In this document: one piece after another, positions 8,700 to 19,507 of the stretch
Position numbering within the stretch: the first letter of the stretch is position 1
Layout of the letters: each line of letters starts with the position of its first letter
Assembly: GCA_037975125.1 (NCBI GenBank)
Contig: JAJQOW010000205.1
Coordinates: forward strand, 62,001-126,000
Source: Latrodectus hesperus
Taxonomy: Eukaryota > Arthropoda > Arachnida > Araneae > Theridiidae
DNA: 64,000 nucleotides
Direction: 5' to 3'
The notes under the pieces: model-generated
What the model was told of the DNA's origin: nothing
Seen by the model: the letters and a program-made list of their open reading frames with translations, nothing else
The model's database searches: none
Made by a program: the position numbers and the translations under genes

Positions 8700-11076
8700 T
8701 TCAAAGATAAAAAAAAATTTCCAGAAAATTTCAATCTTAATTTGATCATAATATCAATTTTATTCCGAGAAATATGTTTTGCTTTTTATAATTCTTGTGT
8801 CATCTCCAGAAGAAAAAAATGTCATGAAAAAATTAGACTTGGAAGAGAGAAGAGGTTATTCATGAAAAATGACGAGTAAAGAGCTAATGGAGTTTGCCAT
8901 AAAAGAAACACTTATCAGATTTCCTAATTAATAATATTTTTGCGTAGCTTAATCCCTTTTTAAAATGGTGTACTTTTAACCATACTTTCGATTTTTGTTT
9001 CTTAATAAGTTCGATTGTCATTTTTCATTTTTTTTAATTCTTTGTTTTACATTGCATATTTTGCTCAATATTTGTGATACTGTTGTTTTGTGCAACAAAT
9101 CTTGTAAATGTGTAAATAACGAAAATACTTTAATTTTTTTCATATAAAATTTCTGGAAAATTCGATTAGTCAATTCCATTTTATTGCATATGAGAAATTT
9201 TAAATTTAGTATAAAGTTATTAATCAAATTATTTGTGTCAATGTTATATGGTAATTTTTGGATCTATTTTCTCAGGAAGATTACAAAAATGTAAGCACAT
9301 GACCTTATTTAATTTTGTAAATACACCAAGATGCACAGTTCCCTTTATGAGTCCTAATTGTTATATAGGCTAAGTCAAGTTTTATGCTAGTGAAAGCTGT
9401 AACAGTAATGTTAACAAAGCAAATAAATTTCTTGTACTCAAAAAAAAAAAATATTTACCCCTCTGGATGTAGTAATTCAAAACGTCAAAATTATTTTCGA
9501 AATTTTAGTGTTTTGAAATATTATTTGACTTATTATTTAATTTCTCATCAGAGATTAAGTTATTTTATTTCACGAGTAATATATTTCGTTAATATTTTTG
9601 ATTTCCTTTTATAATACATAATGTGGAAATTTAATCTTATTTTGACTACAATAACATAGTGAAACCTTACTTTGTTATTGTAGTCAAAATAAGATTTAAA
9701 AAAAAAAAGAAAATTGCATAAAATTGATATATTATTAATGAAAATTTGAAGAATTTGACTTAAGTTATCAAGAAGCGATATAGAAAGATCAGTTTCAGTT
9801 TTCATTGGACTGTGAAATTATAATCCATTGTCTAAAATTAAAAGTAAAAACACATGTATTTTTATCTCAAGCTTTATTGTAGCCTCTTATTAGTCTAGTG
9901 TCGCTTTATACTCGTGAGAAGATTCTTACTGAAAACGTGATTCCTAGTTGTCCCCTTTGGCCAAAATAATGTGTCTTGCAGCTGACTGACCTTCAACGAA
10001 AGGGGGGAAATTTTTCTCAAAATAGCGTTGCAGTATCAACACACCCTATGGGGAATTGTTTTCCTGGAATCAAAATGGTGGGGATCGAGTACTAATTACC
10101 TCCAAATTTTAGGAAAACACATGAACTTCTTCCCTTTGTACAGTTCACATGGTTAGAATATCATTTCTTCACTAACATCGCTTCGTCGAAAAAGAAAATT
10201 TAAATTTTTGAAAATCTGAAGTTACGACCTTAAAAATATTATAGCAGTAAGTTATATTTCTGTCCACTATGTGTTTCTTGTAGATTTCAATATTTAATAC
10301 ATTATGCCAGTGTAAATATTTACTAGGATGCTTGTTGAGTTTTGAAAATTGAATATCAAATTATTCATTACTTAAAAAACTATTCATGTAAATTAATTTA
10401 TTAATATTTAAATGTATTTACTCGGGGAAATAATTTTTATTTGTCTTGTAATTTTATTGGCTTTACATTAGCAGCTTATATTGAAAAGTTCTTTTTTCAA
10501 ATGGTAAAATTTAAGAATATATAAATGTTTTTTTTTCTTTTTAAATGTTTTCTGTGTATGCTTAAGTATACAGAACAAATTTTAATTAATTAGTTTAATT
10601 TATATGAAAAAATATCTTTTAACTTGAAAAAATCCCTCAAGAAAATTGTCGAGAAATTGTGCATATTTCTCATTCTGTATTGTAAAATTTTAAAAATTAG
10701 TGTTGTCTTTACATGATTTTGAAAGAGAAAAATGTAAGCTATTGCATGAACAGTATTTCCAAAATGATTCATAATAGTAATGAATTTTGATTTTAATAAA
10801 AATTAACTCCTATTTTAATGATAAAATATATTTCATTATCTTAGGAAAATAATTTTATTAAATATATTAAAAATATATTTAATGAAAAAAGAGAAAAATT
10901 TTCCCTACTAAGATAATCGATTGAGAAAATCTAAATAAAATTATACGATATAAAAGTTAAAAAAAACTATCACAGTGCCTGTAATTTCTGATAACAATTT
11001 GAATTAATGAAAAACTTGAAAAAAAAAAAGAGTTTATTAGTTTTGGGAAAAAAATCACATTTAATAATATAATATA
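8700..11076. other. AT-rich non-coding stretch with one perfect hairpin
   Basis: No credible coding sequence. A perfect 24-bp inverted repeat at 9633-9656 and 9673-9696 with a 16-nt spacer is the only strong structure seen. Confidence 0.5.
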
Positions 11077-13327
11077 CAGTAAGACCCCGCTTAACGCTGT
11101 TTCGGTTTAGCGCTCTTTTATTTCAACCCGGGGATTCCACGAAATCGCTCGCAACATACGGGGATTCCCCGAAATATTATGCAGCGATAGGTTTCAAATA
11201 CATATCCGAAAGAGTGTACTTGTGTTTCTTGTTTGGTGCGGTATTGTACAGACATATTTTTATTATTGGAAACATTTGTTGACATTATTGTAAGTAGGTA
11301 TTAATTTACATATTTAATACTATATTACAGTGTCAAATATTTTTATCTTTAGTTTTTACTATGGGTGATAATGAAAAAGAAAAGAAAGCAACCAGAAAAA
11401 GCATTTCACTCAAAACTAAAATGGAAGTGATTAGAAGATTAGATTCTGGTGAACGTCAAACTCTAAATAGTGCTTCATTGAATTTGCCAACTTCAACAAT
11501 AAGGACCATCATGAAGAATAAAGAAAAAATACTGATCGGCAACTACAACTACGTCAAGCTCTGCAACTAGAATTACCCGTTCTAGAAATAATATCATAGA
11601 GGAAATGGAAAAACGACTGTCTATATGGATTGACGACGAAATTGACCGCAATATGCCAATAAGCCAATCTATCATAATGGAAAAAGCTAGAAGAATTTTT
11701 AATTACATTCAAGCTGAGACAATTGACACAAGTGAAACTTCCGTTGCTAGTCGAGGATGGTTTAATAGATTTAAACATCGAAATAACCTTCACAACATAA
11801 AGATTACAGGAGAAGCAGCAAGTGGTGATACAAAAGCGGCGGCTGAATTTCCAGCGATATTTAAAAAAAAATAATTGAAGAAGGAAACTATCCTCCAGAA
11901 TTGGTTTTTAATGTTGATGAAACAGGCTTGTTTTGGAAAAGAATGCCGAAACGAACATTTCTATTCCGTGAAGAGAAACGGGCACCAGGATTTCAAGCTG
12001 CAAAAGATCGCTTAACCCTTCTACTAGGTGTTAGCGCAAGCGGAGATTTTAAATTAAAACCATTACTAATTTACCATTCCAAAAACCCAAGAGCGATGAA
12101 AGGCATATCTAAATCAACTTTATCTGTAATTTGGGAGTCTAATAAAAAATCATGGATAACTGAGAAAATTTTCCAGGATTGGTTCACTGAACATTTCTGC
12201 CCGTCTGTTAAACGTTTTTGCAAAATTAAAAAACTTGAACAAAAAGCACTTCTGTTAATTGATAATGCTCCAAGCCACCCAACAAATTTATCAGACTTAA
12301 CAACATGCATTCCAGTCGAAGTGGTTTTCTTGCCGCCTAACACAACTGCCTTAATTCAACCAATGGATCAAGGCGTTATATCAAATTTTAAGGCTTATTA
12401 CTTGCGGCGAACCTTTAAGCAAATGTTTGAAAAAACAGACGGAGAAGAGAACCAGTCCATAAGAGAATTTTGGAAAAATTACAACATCGTGGATGCTGTA
12501 GAAAACATAGGCCTTTCTTGGAATGAGATAACAGAAAGATCTTTGAAAAGGAGTATAGAAGAATATTTGGCCGGTTTTAAGTAAGAGCGATGACGTTGGA
12601 CACTCTGTCGATGTGGATGAAATAGTGGAAGAGATAGTGAAATTAACAAAGCAAACCGGTTTTGAAGGGGTAAATGTGGAAGATGTCGAAGAAATAATTC
12701 AAGAAGCAGCGGCTAGTCTTTCTAATGATGAGCTCAAGGAATTAACTGAACAAGAAGAAAACAAAAAAGTTGACAGCAGTGATTCAGAAGAAGAGCAAAA
12801 AGAACTTTCGATGGCGTTTGTAAAAAGGAGTTTGTCTACCATAACTGAAATAATGGATTAATTCATTGAAATTGATCCGAATTTTGACAGGAGCTCAAAA
12901 GTAAGGCGTGGTGTTAGAGATGCTCTATCCGTTTATGAAGAACTTTTAAGAGAACAACGCAAAAGAAAAAGACAAACAACATTAGATGATTTTGTCACAA
13001 AAAGGCAGAACACTGAAAACGCGGAAGGCTAACTAAATATGACTGACTTAGAATTTTTTTTTTTTAAGAATATTCGTTTTGTTATTTATATTTTATTTTT
13101 ATTTTTGCAAGAAATAATAATGTGGTATTAATTTGGGCTTTAAGAAATAAATGTTTGGTTTTATTTTTATTAAAAAAACATACTTTTTAAATTTAATCCT
13201 AACCAATTTCCTAGCCATCTTCCCCTAACCCCAATATTTACATATAAAGATAGCCTCGTTTAGCGCTGTTTCGCATTACGCTCTACTTTGATGGAACGTA
13301 TCCCCCGCGTTAAGCGGGGTCTTACTG
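11077..13327 (+). mobile_element. Tigger/pogo DNA transposon (2,251 bp)
   Basis: Terminal inverted repeats read CAGTAAGACCCCGCTTAACG on the left and its complement on the right. Both ends abut TA (11075-11076 and 13328-13329), the Tc1/mariner superfamily target site. A second subterminal inverted pair (TTTAGCGCT / GTTTAGCGCTGTTTCG) lies just inside. Full length is present but the transposase is broken. Confidence 0.92.
11361..13032 (+). pseudogene. Tigger transposase, CENP-B-like, broken
   Basis: Three domains can be followed in order. A psq-type helix-turn-helix (SISLKTKMEVIRRLDSGE) is at 11361-11570. A CENP-B/Tc5 helix-turn-helix (ASRGWFNRFKHRNNLHN) is at 11605-11874. The DDE domain is at 11901-12584, with acidic residues in FNVDETGLFW, LLIDNAPSHP and QPMDQG. 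An acidic tail and a basic C-terminus (LLREQRKRKRQTTLDDF) run to about 13030. Frameshifts fall near 11570, 11875 and 12584, and an in-frame stop lies at about 12859. It cannot make a full transposase. Confidence 0.9.
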
Positions 13328-13329
13328 TA

Positions 13330-14066
13330 TTTATAAATTGTTTAGCTGAAAATTTCTGATTTTATTAAATATATATATAATTGGATAAATTTTATTTGAA
13401 TTTACGTATGTTTGGAAAAAAGTTTTAAATTATTATCTGTATTAGTGTTTCTGTGCCTATCTGCATTTTGTATTGATAATGCTATGACATAATTTAGTTA
13501 CCTAAATGACATAATTAGTTACCTAAATTAAAATCATATGAAGACGTAATTAACAAAGGTCTTATAGTTTTGGAATCAGAAGAAATAGTTTTATGGTATC
13601 AAAAGGAAATATTCATAAATTATCAATATTACATTTTGTGATTTAAATGTTTTACAATAAAAATCATTTTGATTTCCGTTAATATTCTAAATGATGTATA
13701 ATTTAAGAAACCATTTTGACCTCTTAACCGGCTATCCTGAACCCTTTGGAAGAGCCGATTAGTTTCACTGCAAAGAAAAGCTTCTAATTCAACTCCCAGA
13801 TTTGATAGATTGGTTTGAAATCAGGCTTGGGAAGTGGCTAGCTAAAGGGTCACGGCTCATTTAACTGCTGTCAGCGTTTACTCAAAAATGGTAGAAACAG
13901 GCTTCATGGGAAGGTACAATTATAAATGGTTTTACTTACATTACATTTTTGCTTTCTTATTCATATTTCGGTTTTCTTTGTTTAAAACATTTTAAATTAT
14001 TTATTGCAGTTTTAAGAGTGCAGTGTATATGACTTTTATTGTACTTATTTTGATGAAATTATATTT

Positions 14067-14069
<3 letters not shown>
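13330..14069. other. AT-rich spacer with a dispersed repeat copy
   Basis: About 13725-13880 (TTAACCGGCTATCC, then AATTCAAC, TTGATAGATTG and GGCTTGGGAA) is a diverged copy, in opposite orientation, of the repeat at about 26640-26830. No gene is seen. Confidence 0.45.

Positions 14070-14114
<45 letters not shown>
14070..14114. repeat. (TA)n microsatellite
   Basis: Pure TA tract just outside the inverted-repeat RT element; a partner tract lies at 15811-15874. Confidence 0.95.
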
Positions 14115-14117
<3 letters not shown>

Positions 14118-14268
14118 GCAAAATCAGAAGTATAGCCAAAAGCTCAATAATACATAAAATATAAATGCAAAGTTAGACATATAACCAAAAGCACAAGAAT
14201 ACATAAATTTTAAGTTTTAAGATTAGCAGTACATTTAGCGCAAAAGCAGCTAGAATAGTATTACTAAG

Positions 14269-14486
14269 ATATAGTTAATAATATAATTTATAAAATATGC
14301 AAAGAATATAATACAGTGAAACAAAATACAATGAAAAATGCCAAATAGAAAATAATACATTGAAAAATTAAATGTCAAAAGTAGAATATCAGATGGAAGA
14401 CAACACATTGAAATATTATAGCACTGAAATATTAAAAGGAAAACGATATATTGAAATATCAAATGGAAAATAACCACTTGAAAAAC
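14269..14486 (+). repeat. Left arm of long inverted repeat around RT fragment
   Basis: Near-perfect reverse complement of 15595-15813, about 218 bp. Both arms read in the same sense encode almost the same open frame, differing at one residue until the (TA)n. The arm is a degenerate string of units like TTTTCCATTTGATATTTCAA. Confidence 0.88.
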
Positions 14487-14500
14487 TTTTTGATATTATT

Positions 14501-15139
14501 ATGTTTTATTTTTATGATTTTAATTCAATATTGGATATCGATATAAATTTTTGGAAAGATTTAAGTTTATTTTGTATTTACAATAATTATATTTCTTATG
14601 GAGAAAATATTTATTTACAAGTTAACGGCATTCCCCAGGGTTCCAAATTTTCAAGTATATTGGCTAATTTATTTTTAAACTATTTTGAAAAATCATTTAT
14701 TATACAAATACCTTTGGCTTATAGATATATTGACGATTTAATAGTTTTTAATTGCCTGGAATTCGATAGAATTTACAATAATATATATCCTAAGGAATTA
14801 AATTTAATAAAAACCAATATTGATAACTTAAAAACTGAATTTCTAGATATTTCAATTACTATAAAAGATAACTACACATTTACTGACATTTATGATAAAA
14901 CTAATAATTTTAATTTCAAAGTTAATAAGATGATTTTCTGGAATTCAAACATTTCAATTAAAATTTATAAAAATATTATTTTTAATCAACTTAATAGAAT
15001 ATATAATATATGTAATAATTTAAATAATATAAATAAACAAAAAAACAGACTAGAAAATATTTTAACTCATAATAACATTCCAACTAATTTTATTAAGCAC
15101 TATTTGGCTAGTAGAGCATTGCTTATAAGAGTGAAGTAA
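14501..15139 (+). pseudogene. Penelope-like reverse transcriptase fragment (212 aa)
   Basis: This is a reverse transcriptase palm and thumb fragment. It shows VNGIPQGSKFSSILANLFLN (residues 42-61), the PxGS-type motif of Penelope-like enzymes. The catalytic YRYIDDLI follows at about 74-81, then EFLDISITI, and YDKTNNFNFKVNKMIFWNSN near 136-151. The last part resembles a diverged RT group known from cnidarians and molluscs whose class I cannot fix. The finger subdomain is missing at the N-terminus, where the left inverted arm ends, and no GIY-YIG endonuclease follows the stop. The base composition is very AT-rich like its surroundings. Family placement is inference. Confidence 0.6.
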
Positions 15140-15594
15140 GGCGTAGTTTTTATACTACAGAAGGGTCACCCAAGCCTTGAAGGTCTTATAAGAAGCTTGA
15201 AATGCCGATAGTGTTTACACTTAGACACTAATTTATTAGTTTTGGATTTGTAATTGGATGTGATTTAAATCTAATGATTATTATGTATTGAGTGTATTTT
15301 GGCAACATTGTATTTTGGCGGCATTGGAATTTGACTTGTATTTTTTGGATTGAATTCTACTTGCATATTTTCGATTGGGTTTTGCTTCTTTTCTTGTTTG
15401 ATGCATTGGTTTGATTTTTGGTATGGCTTTGGGGTGTGATGGCTTTTTTAAGACTATGTCTTGGGCCATTGCAGAAAAGCCATAATTTGTGCCAATGTGG
15501 TCAACACCCCCTGATGAAGCTGGCCATATTGGTACTTTATTCCATTTATATTTATCTTTCTTTAAAGTGTTTTCAATGTAATTCTTTTCATTGT
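15140..15594. other. Region between RT fragment and right inverted arm
   Basis: No recognisable domain is seen in either direction. It may be 3' untranslated sequence of the RT element. The CTGATGA at about 15511 lacks the GAAA partner needed for a hammerhead ribozyme. Confidence 0.35.
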
Positions 15595-15804
15595 ATTTTT
15601 TCAATGTGTTATTTTCCATTTGATATTTCAATATATCGTTTTCCTTTTAATATTTCAGTGCTATAATATTTCAATGTGTTGTCTTCCATCTGATATTCTA
15701 CTTTTGACATTTAATTTTTCAATGTATTATTTTCTATTTGGCATTTTTCATTGTATTTTGTTTCACTGTATTATATTCTTTGCATATTTTATAAATTATA
15801 CTAT

Positions 15805-15813
<9 letters not shown>
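15595..15813 (-). repeat. Right arm of long inverted repeat around RT fragment
   Basis: Reverse complement of 14269-14486, running directly into the (TA)n at 15811. Internal units of about 27-30 bp (TTTTCCATTTGATATTTCAA-like) repeat with variation from about 15540 to 15770. Confidence 0.88.

Positions 15814-15874
<61 letters not shown>
15811..15874. repeat. (TA)n microsatellite
   Basis: Pure TA tract of about 64 bp abutting the right inverted arm. Confidence 0.95.
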
Positions 15875-15879
<5 letters not shown>

Positions 15880-17090
15880 ATGAAATATCAAATTCAATTA
15901 GGAAGGAAAATTAATTGTAGAGACTGTTTCTTCCTCAGAATTGCATATTTAGGAATATTTTTGAAAGCATACCATTACCAGTTTAAAAATCAATTTTATA
16001 AAATCGTAACCAACTTCATGTGCTTTTTAAAAGTATGTAAGTGATCATGAATGTTGGAAATACACTCCATCTACACTCATGTCTTTTTAATTTTGAAGTT
16101 TTACTTTGTCGAAAATATTGTTCGCTAAAATTTGCTAATTAAAACACTACTTCTTAAAATAGTGTTCGTTTCAAAAATTAATTAAAGTTGATGTATTATT
16201 GATGATGTAATGTGGGAATTTCATTTAAGAGTAAGATTTATGACAATAATGGAAAATTTAATTTTTCCAATAATTCTCGATTTTTTTAAATTTCTTATTA
16301 TTCCTTTTACAAATAAAATTGTACTTGTGATTTAAGCAATATACATTCAACAGATCTTTTTAAAAAATTCCTATATTTAAAAGTATTTATTTCAGAGAAA
16401 AATATAACAAATTATAAAAGGTCCAATTTTACTGAGATAATGAGTTGGTGATAAACATGATTTAAAATAGTATTTTATTCTGATCAGTTATTAATTATAA
16501 AATATCATAAATGGATAGTGTGAGATTTAATCTAGAGCATGATTTTGCAATGCTATCTAATGCCATTATTGAAAATATTTTATTGCATTGAAATAGGAAA
16601 GAGTTATAAACTAGGAATATTTAATGAATATGTGTTTTTATGGTAGTTATATCAGCTTATAATGGTCTTTTAGGGAATTAAATAAGAAAAATATTTAGTA
16701 AAATTAGTTGAAAAGTATCCTGTTGTGTTAAGTAGAAAGTGTACTTTAATTGGTTACAAGAATATAGAAGTATTTTTGTTCCGATAGAAACATTTTCCGA
16801 TTATTCCTTTGACACTTTTACAAATCCAATCTAAGTATTTTTTTCTAGCTAGTATTGATTTTTGTTTCAAAATTGAAGCTAAGCCTGAGACTTTAAATTA
16901 ATATATTTCCAATTATTTTATAGAAGGTAAAACATTCTCTTATTATTTTCATTGCATTCTTATTACATTTATTATACGTAATGTATTCTTGCTCTATTTA
17001 TTATACGTAACGTATTGTATGCAGTAATAGCTTTTATTATTTAATACATTTTTTTCATATATTTATATTGTATTACTCTTTTTAATTTCG
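15875..17090. other. AT-rich stretch without gene
   Basis: Nothing recognisable on either strand. The GC-rich right terminus of the hAT-like interval follows from about 17090. Confidence 0.5.
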
Positions 17091-17147
17091 AGGGGGCGCC
17101 AAAAAAGGTATCGTACCCGGGCGGCAATTACGCACACAACGCCACTG

Positions 17148-17455
17148 TTTCTTCTTCTTCTTCTGTTTAGAGTTGAGTTTGTATGTCATTGGGCACCTCT
17201 GCTTTTATCAGCATTTTGTACCAATTACTCCAAGCCCAATGATTCCTAGTTCCAGTTGCTCGGGTCACCAACTTTATTAATAAAGTCCGATAACACTTTA
17301 ATGGAGTCTAGGTGTCACTCTCTAGTATGGATGATACCTAAAGAAGTTAATCTAGGGAGGGCAAGAGCCCCGCATTCATAAATGATATGCTCTGCCGTTT
17401 CCTCTTGCGTATGACATTTCCAGCAGATAGGGTCTTGCTGAAACAGTCCCATCTG
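17148..17455 (-). mobile_element. LINE 3'-end fragment, RNase H-bearing family, second copy
   Basis: The minus-strand text matches the 3' end of the LINE at 59549-61482 closely, including MGLFQQDPIC, EETAEHIIYEC and the 3' (GAA)n tail seen as CTTCTTCTT on the plus strand. Similarity stops at about 17455, so the copy is strongly 5'-truncated. It abuts the hAT-like terminus with no spacer. Confidence 0.8.
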
Positions 17456-17745
17456 GTCAGAAAGTCAGTCATGCTAGGGATAGCTTTCTGGCTTTCACCA
17501 GAAGAAGATGGTTTGGAGGTCATTTCTACCTCAAGTGAAAGATTCATTACTGCCCCTTTACAAGATTGCCTCTGAGTTCCCTTGTCTTTTTCAGCAAGGT
17601 CTACTTCAGAGGCTTCACCTGCAAATGCAGAAAGCTTTGTTATTTCTTGTGTCTTTTCAGCCACAAGATAACAATTAATAAGCTCAGGTAATATAAGTCC
17701 ACCCAGCATTGCCTGAGATACTGGGCAAGGCAAATTACTTTAGAA
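17456..17745 (-). other. Unassigned open stretch beside LINE fragment
   Basis: On the minus strand this part of the 17347-17733 frame is open. Composition is unlike its AT-rich surroundings (Ser-, Glu- and Lys-rich; SKPSSSGESQKAIPSMTDF). I do not recognise the protein; it could be part of another retroelement ORF. Confidence 0.3.
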
Positions 17746-18274
17746 GTTTGCCAGGCAACTAAAGGCTCCGTTAAGACACCAATACCGCGGTTCCAATTAG
17801 CCCTAGGCACGGATCGCATAACACCAGGGTTTACGGGAGCTGGTTCGCGGCCTCTGATTCTATATTCAAGGCTATCCTGTCATTCCTACAGGACATTCGG
17901 CGATCCACCACCTGCCGACGTGCCTGGTGGCTGCTCAAGCCCCAGGAAGGTACGCGTACCCCCTGGTTCCAGGACGCCACTGTTAAAATCACAACAAAGA
18001 ATAACATTTGGCGAGAAATCTCTTGGCGGGATCTATCATATTTACGGCTTTCAACTCTACATTGAAGACTGTATTTGACAGCTGTTGTTGCAACAGCATG
18101 CTGCACTGTACCTAGATCTGAGTTGGCCTCTTCCAGTTAGACAGAAGCAACCGGCCGGAGTCTTCAAGATTTCGAAGCATGGACCAAGCAGAAGACCCCC
18201 AAAACTTGACCGGCCACCCTTAGAGGTCACTCAGAAGACATTGCGATCAAGCCCAGCTGCTTTTTGTAAACACG
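17746..18274. other. GC-richer repetitive sequence, unclassified
   Basis: This stretch is clearly richer in G and C than the surroundings and is probably SINE or LTR-element body, but no domain or terminal repeat could be tied to it. Small open frames at 17831-18106 and 18085-18282 show nothing recognisable. Confidence 0.3.
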
Positions 18275-18362
18275 ACGGATAACCGGTTAAGCCAGGATAC
18301 GAACTCATTACCTTCCGATAATGAGAACGATGCCCTAACCAACCAGGCCACCATAACCGCTT
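18275..18362 (-). repeat. tRNA-Met-like SINE head
   Basis: The minus strand reads like a tRNA: A-box-like TGGCCTGGTTGGTTAGGGC, an anticodon loop CTCATTA (CAT, Met), and a B-box-like GAGTTCGTATCC. Acceptor pairing is poor, so a tRNA-derived SINE head is more likely than a working tRNA. The body probably runs to lower coordinates. Confidence 0.5.
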
Positions 18363-18652
18363 CTCTGTAAAAGGGAACTTCCTCAAGATAGAGCATTCAA
18401 CCAGATTTTCATTATTTTTAACCTGGACACAAAATGAATTTTGTAAGCAAGTGTGTGGTTCAAGTTTAAAAATTTAGTTTTTATTTATATTTTTTGTTAT
18501 TTCAGCAACCAAAAATAACTGAATTGAGATTACTAAGTTAACCACATTGACTCAAAATATTTATGATTTCGTTTTTAATTACTTCACGTACAAAGAAATA
18601 AATTATTTTATTTAAATAGGAATTTAAACTGGCTTAAAATGCTTTTTAAACA

Positions 18653-18653
<1 letters not shown>

Positions 18654-18727
<74 letters not shown>
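18654..18727. repeat. (TA)n microsatellite
   Basis: Uninterrupted TA tract of about 74 bp. Confidence 0.95.
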
Positions 18728-18731
<4 letters not shown>

Positions 18732-18896
18732 TTGAATTTTAAAGCATTTTCATGAGTCATTTTAATATGGTTATAAGGAAATTTATTTTTATGACATTTA
18801 TAATATTCTATACATTTGAAAATGCCCTTGTTTGATAGTTTTAGGTGGTCTATTTGTATTTTCAGATTATAAATGTATTATTATTAAAATTTACCT

Positions 18897-18953
18897 CCTG
18901 TTTGCATGAAAACTTGTAATTGTTTTGTAATTACAAGTTTTCATGCAAACAGG
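18897..18953. repeat. Perfect hairpin, 25-bp arms, 7-nt loop
   Basis: Arms 18897-18921 and 18929-18953 are exact complements (starting CCTGTTTGCATG, ending CATGCAAACAGG) around loop GTTTTGT. Confidence 0.95.
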
Positions 18954-18963
18954 TTTTCATACA

Positions 18964-19033
18964 AATAATATATTATGTTTATATTTATATAATTATAAAT
19001 TAAATTATATAAATATAAACATAATATATTATT
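18964..19033. repeat. Perfect hairpin, 31-bp arms, 8-nt loop
   Basis: Arms 18964-18994 and 19003-19033 are exact complements, AT-only apart from one G/C pair. It lies only 10 nt after the hairpin at 18897-18953. Confidence 0.95.
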
Positions 19034-19505
19034 AGTATGGACTTTTTTTACTATGTGAATTTTTTATTTTTTACTATTTTACTAAGAGAAATGTCTATGC
19101 TCCCACTTGATGAATTGGGACTTTATTGGCTTAGAATAATCCACAGAAACTTTTCATTAATTTCCAAATATAAGCTAATTACAATTCCACTATTACAATA
19201 TCTATTTACTCTCTATAATAATTTCTATAAAGCTGTTTTCAATAATAATATTTCGATAAACACCCATTAAAAGGATTTATCAAAATTTCTTAAGGGCAAA
19301 AGTTTTCTTAGTTTTTTTGAAAGTGTGAAATGCATCTAAATAAAGTATGAAAACTAGATATTCTTCATTTGAAGAAGATTTCAATAAATCATCAGTTGTT
19401 AAGAACAATCAAATTTCAACGACATTAAAATCAAAAAATTTAACCAAAGCATTTATGTTAGAAAATTGTTCAAATATAAATTTTCAATTACAACTTTAAT
19501 AATAT
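19034..19505. other. AT-rich stretch without clear gene
   Basis: The open frame at 19037-19270 (77 aa) lacks any recognisable domain and has the composition of its surroundings. Confidence 0.4.
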
Positions 19506-19507
19506 TA

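Larger units (their letters stand above)
8627..17147. mobile_element. Interval bounded by hAT-like terminal inverted repeats (8.5 kb)
   Basis: The left end reads CAGTGGTGTAGCGAGGG and continues through CCCCGGGCGC and GGGGCGCC. The right end, complemented, reads CAGTGGCGTTGTGTG and continues through GCCCGGG and GGCGCCCCC. The shared CAGTGGCGTAGC-like terminus with a following GC-rich block is typical of hAT-type elements. The flanking 8-mers do not match, and a LINE 3' tail abuts the right end and may have replaced the target duplication. The interior is AT-rich, with nested Tigger and reverse-transcriptase elements and no hAT transposase. The two ends may alternatively belong to separate fragments. 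Confidence 0.45.

Noticed and set aside
15505..15545. Hammerhead ribozyme core (CTGATGA near 15511) in the RT element
   Set aside because: Only the CTGATGA box is present; no GAAA box follows a convincing stem II, and stem I is not seen.
15281..15631. 116-aa minus-strand frame right of the RT fragment
   Set aside because: Overlaps the degenerate arm repeat and shows no recognisable domain.
18283..18362. Functional tRNA-Met gene
   Set aside because: Anticodon loop fits but acceptor and T arms pair badly; a SINE head is more likely.
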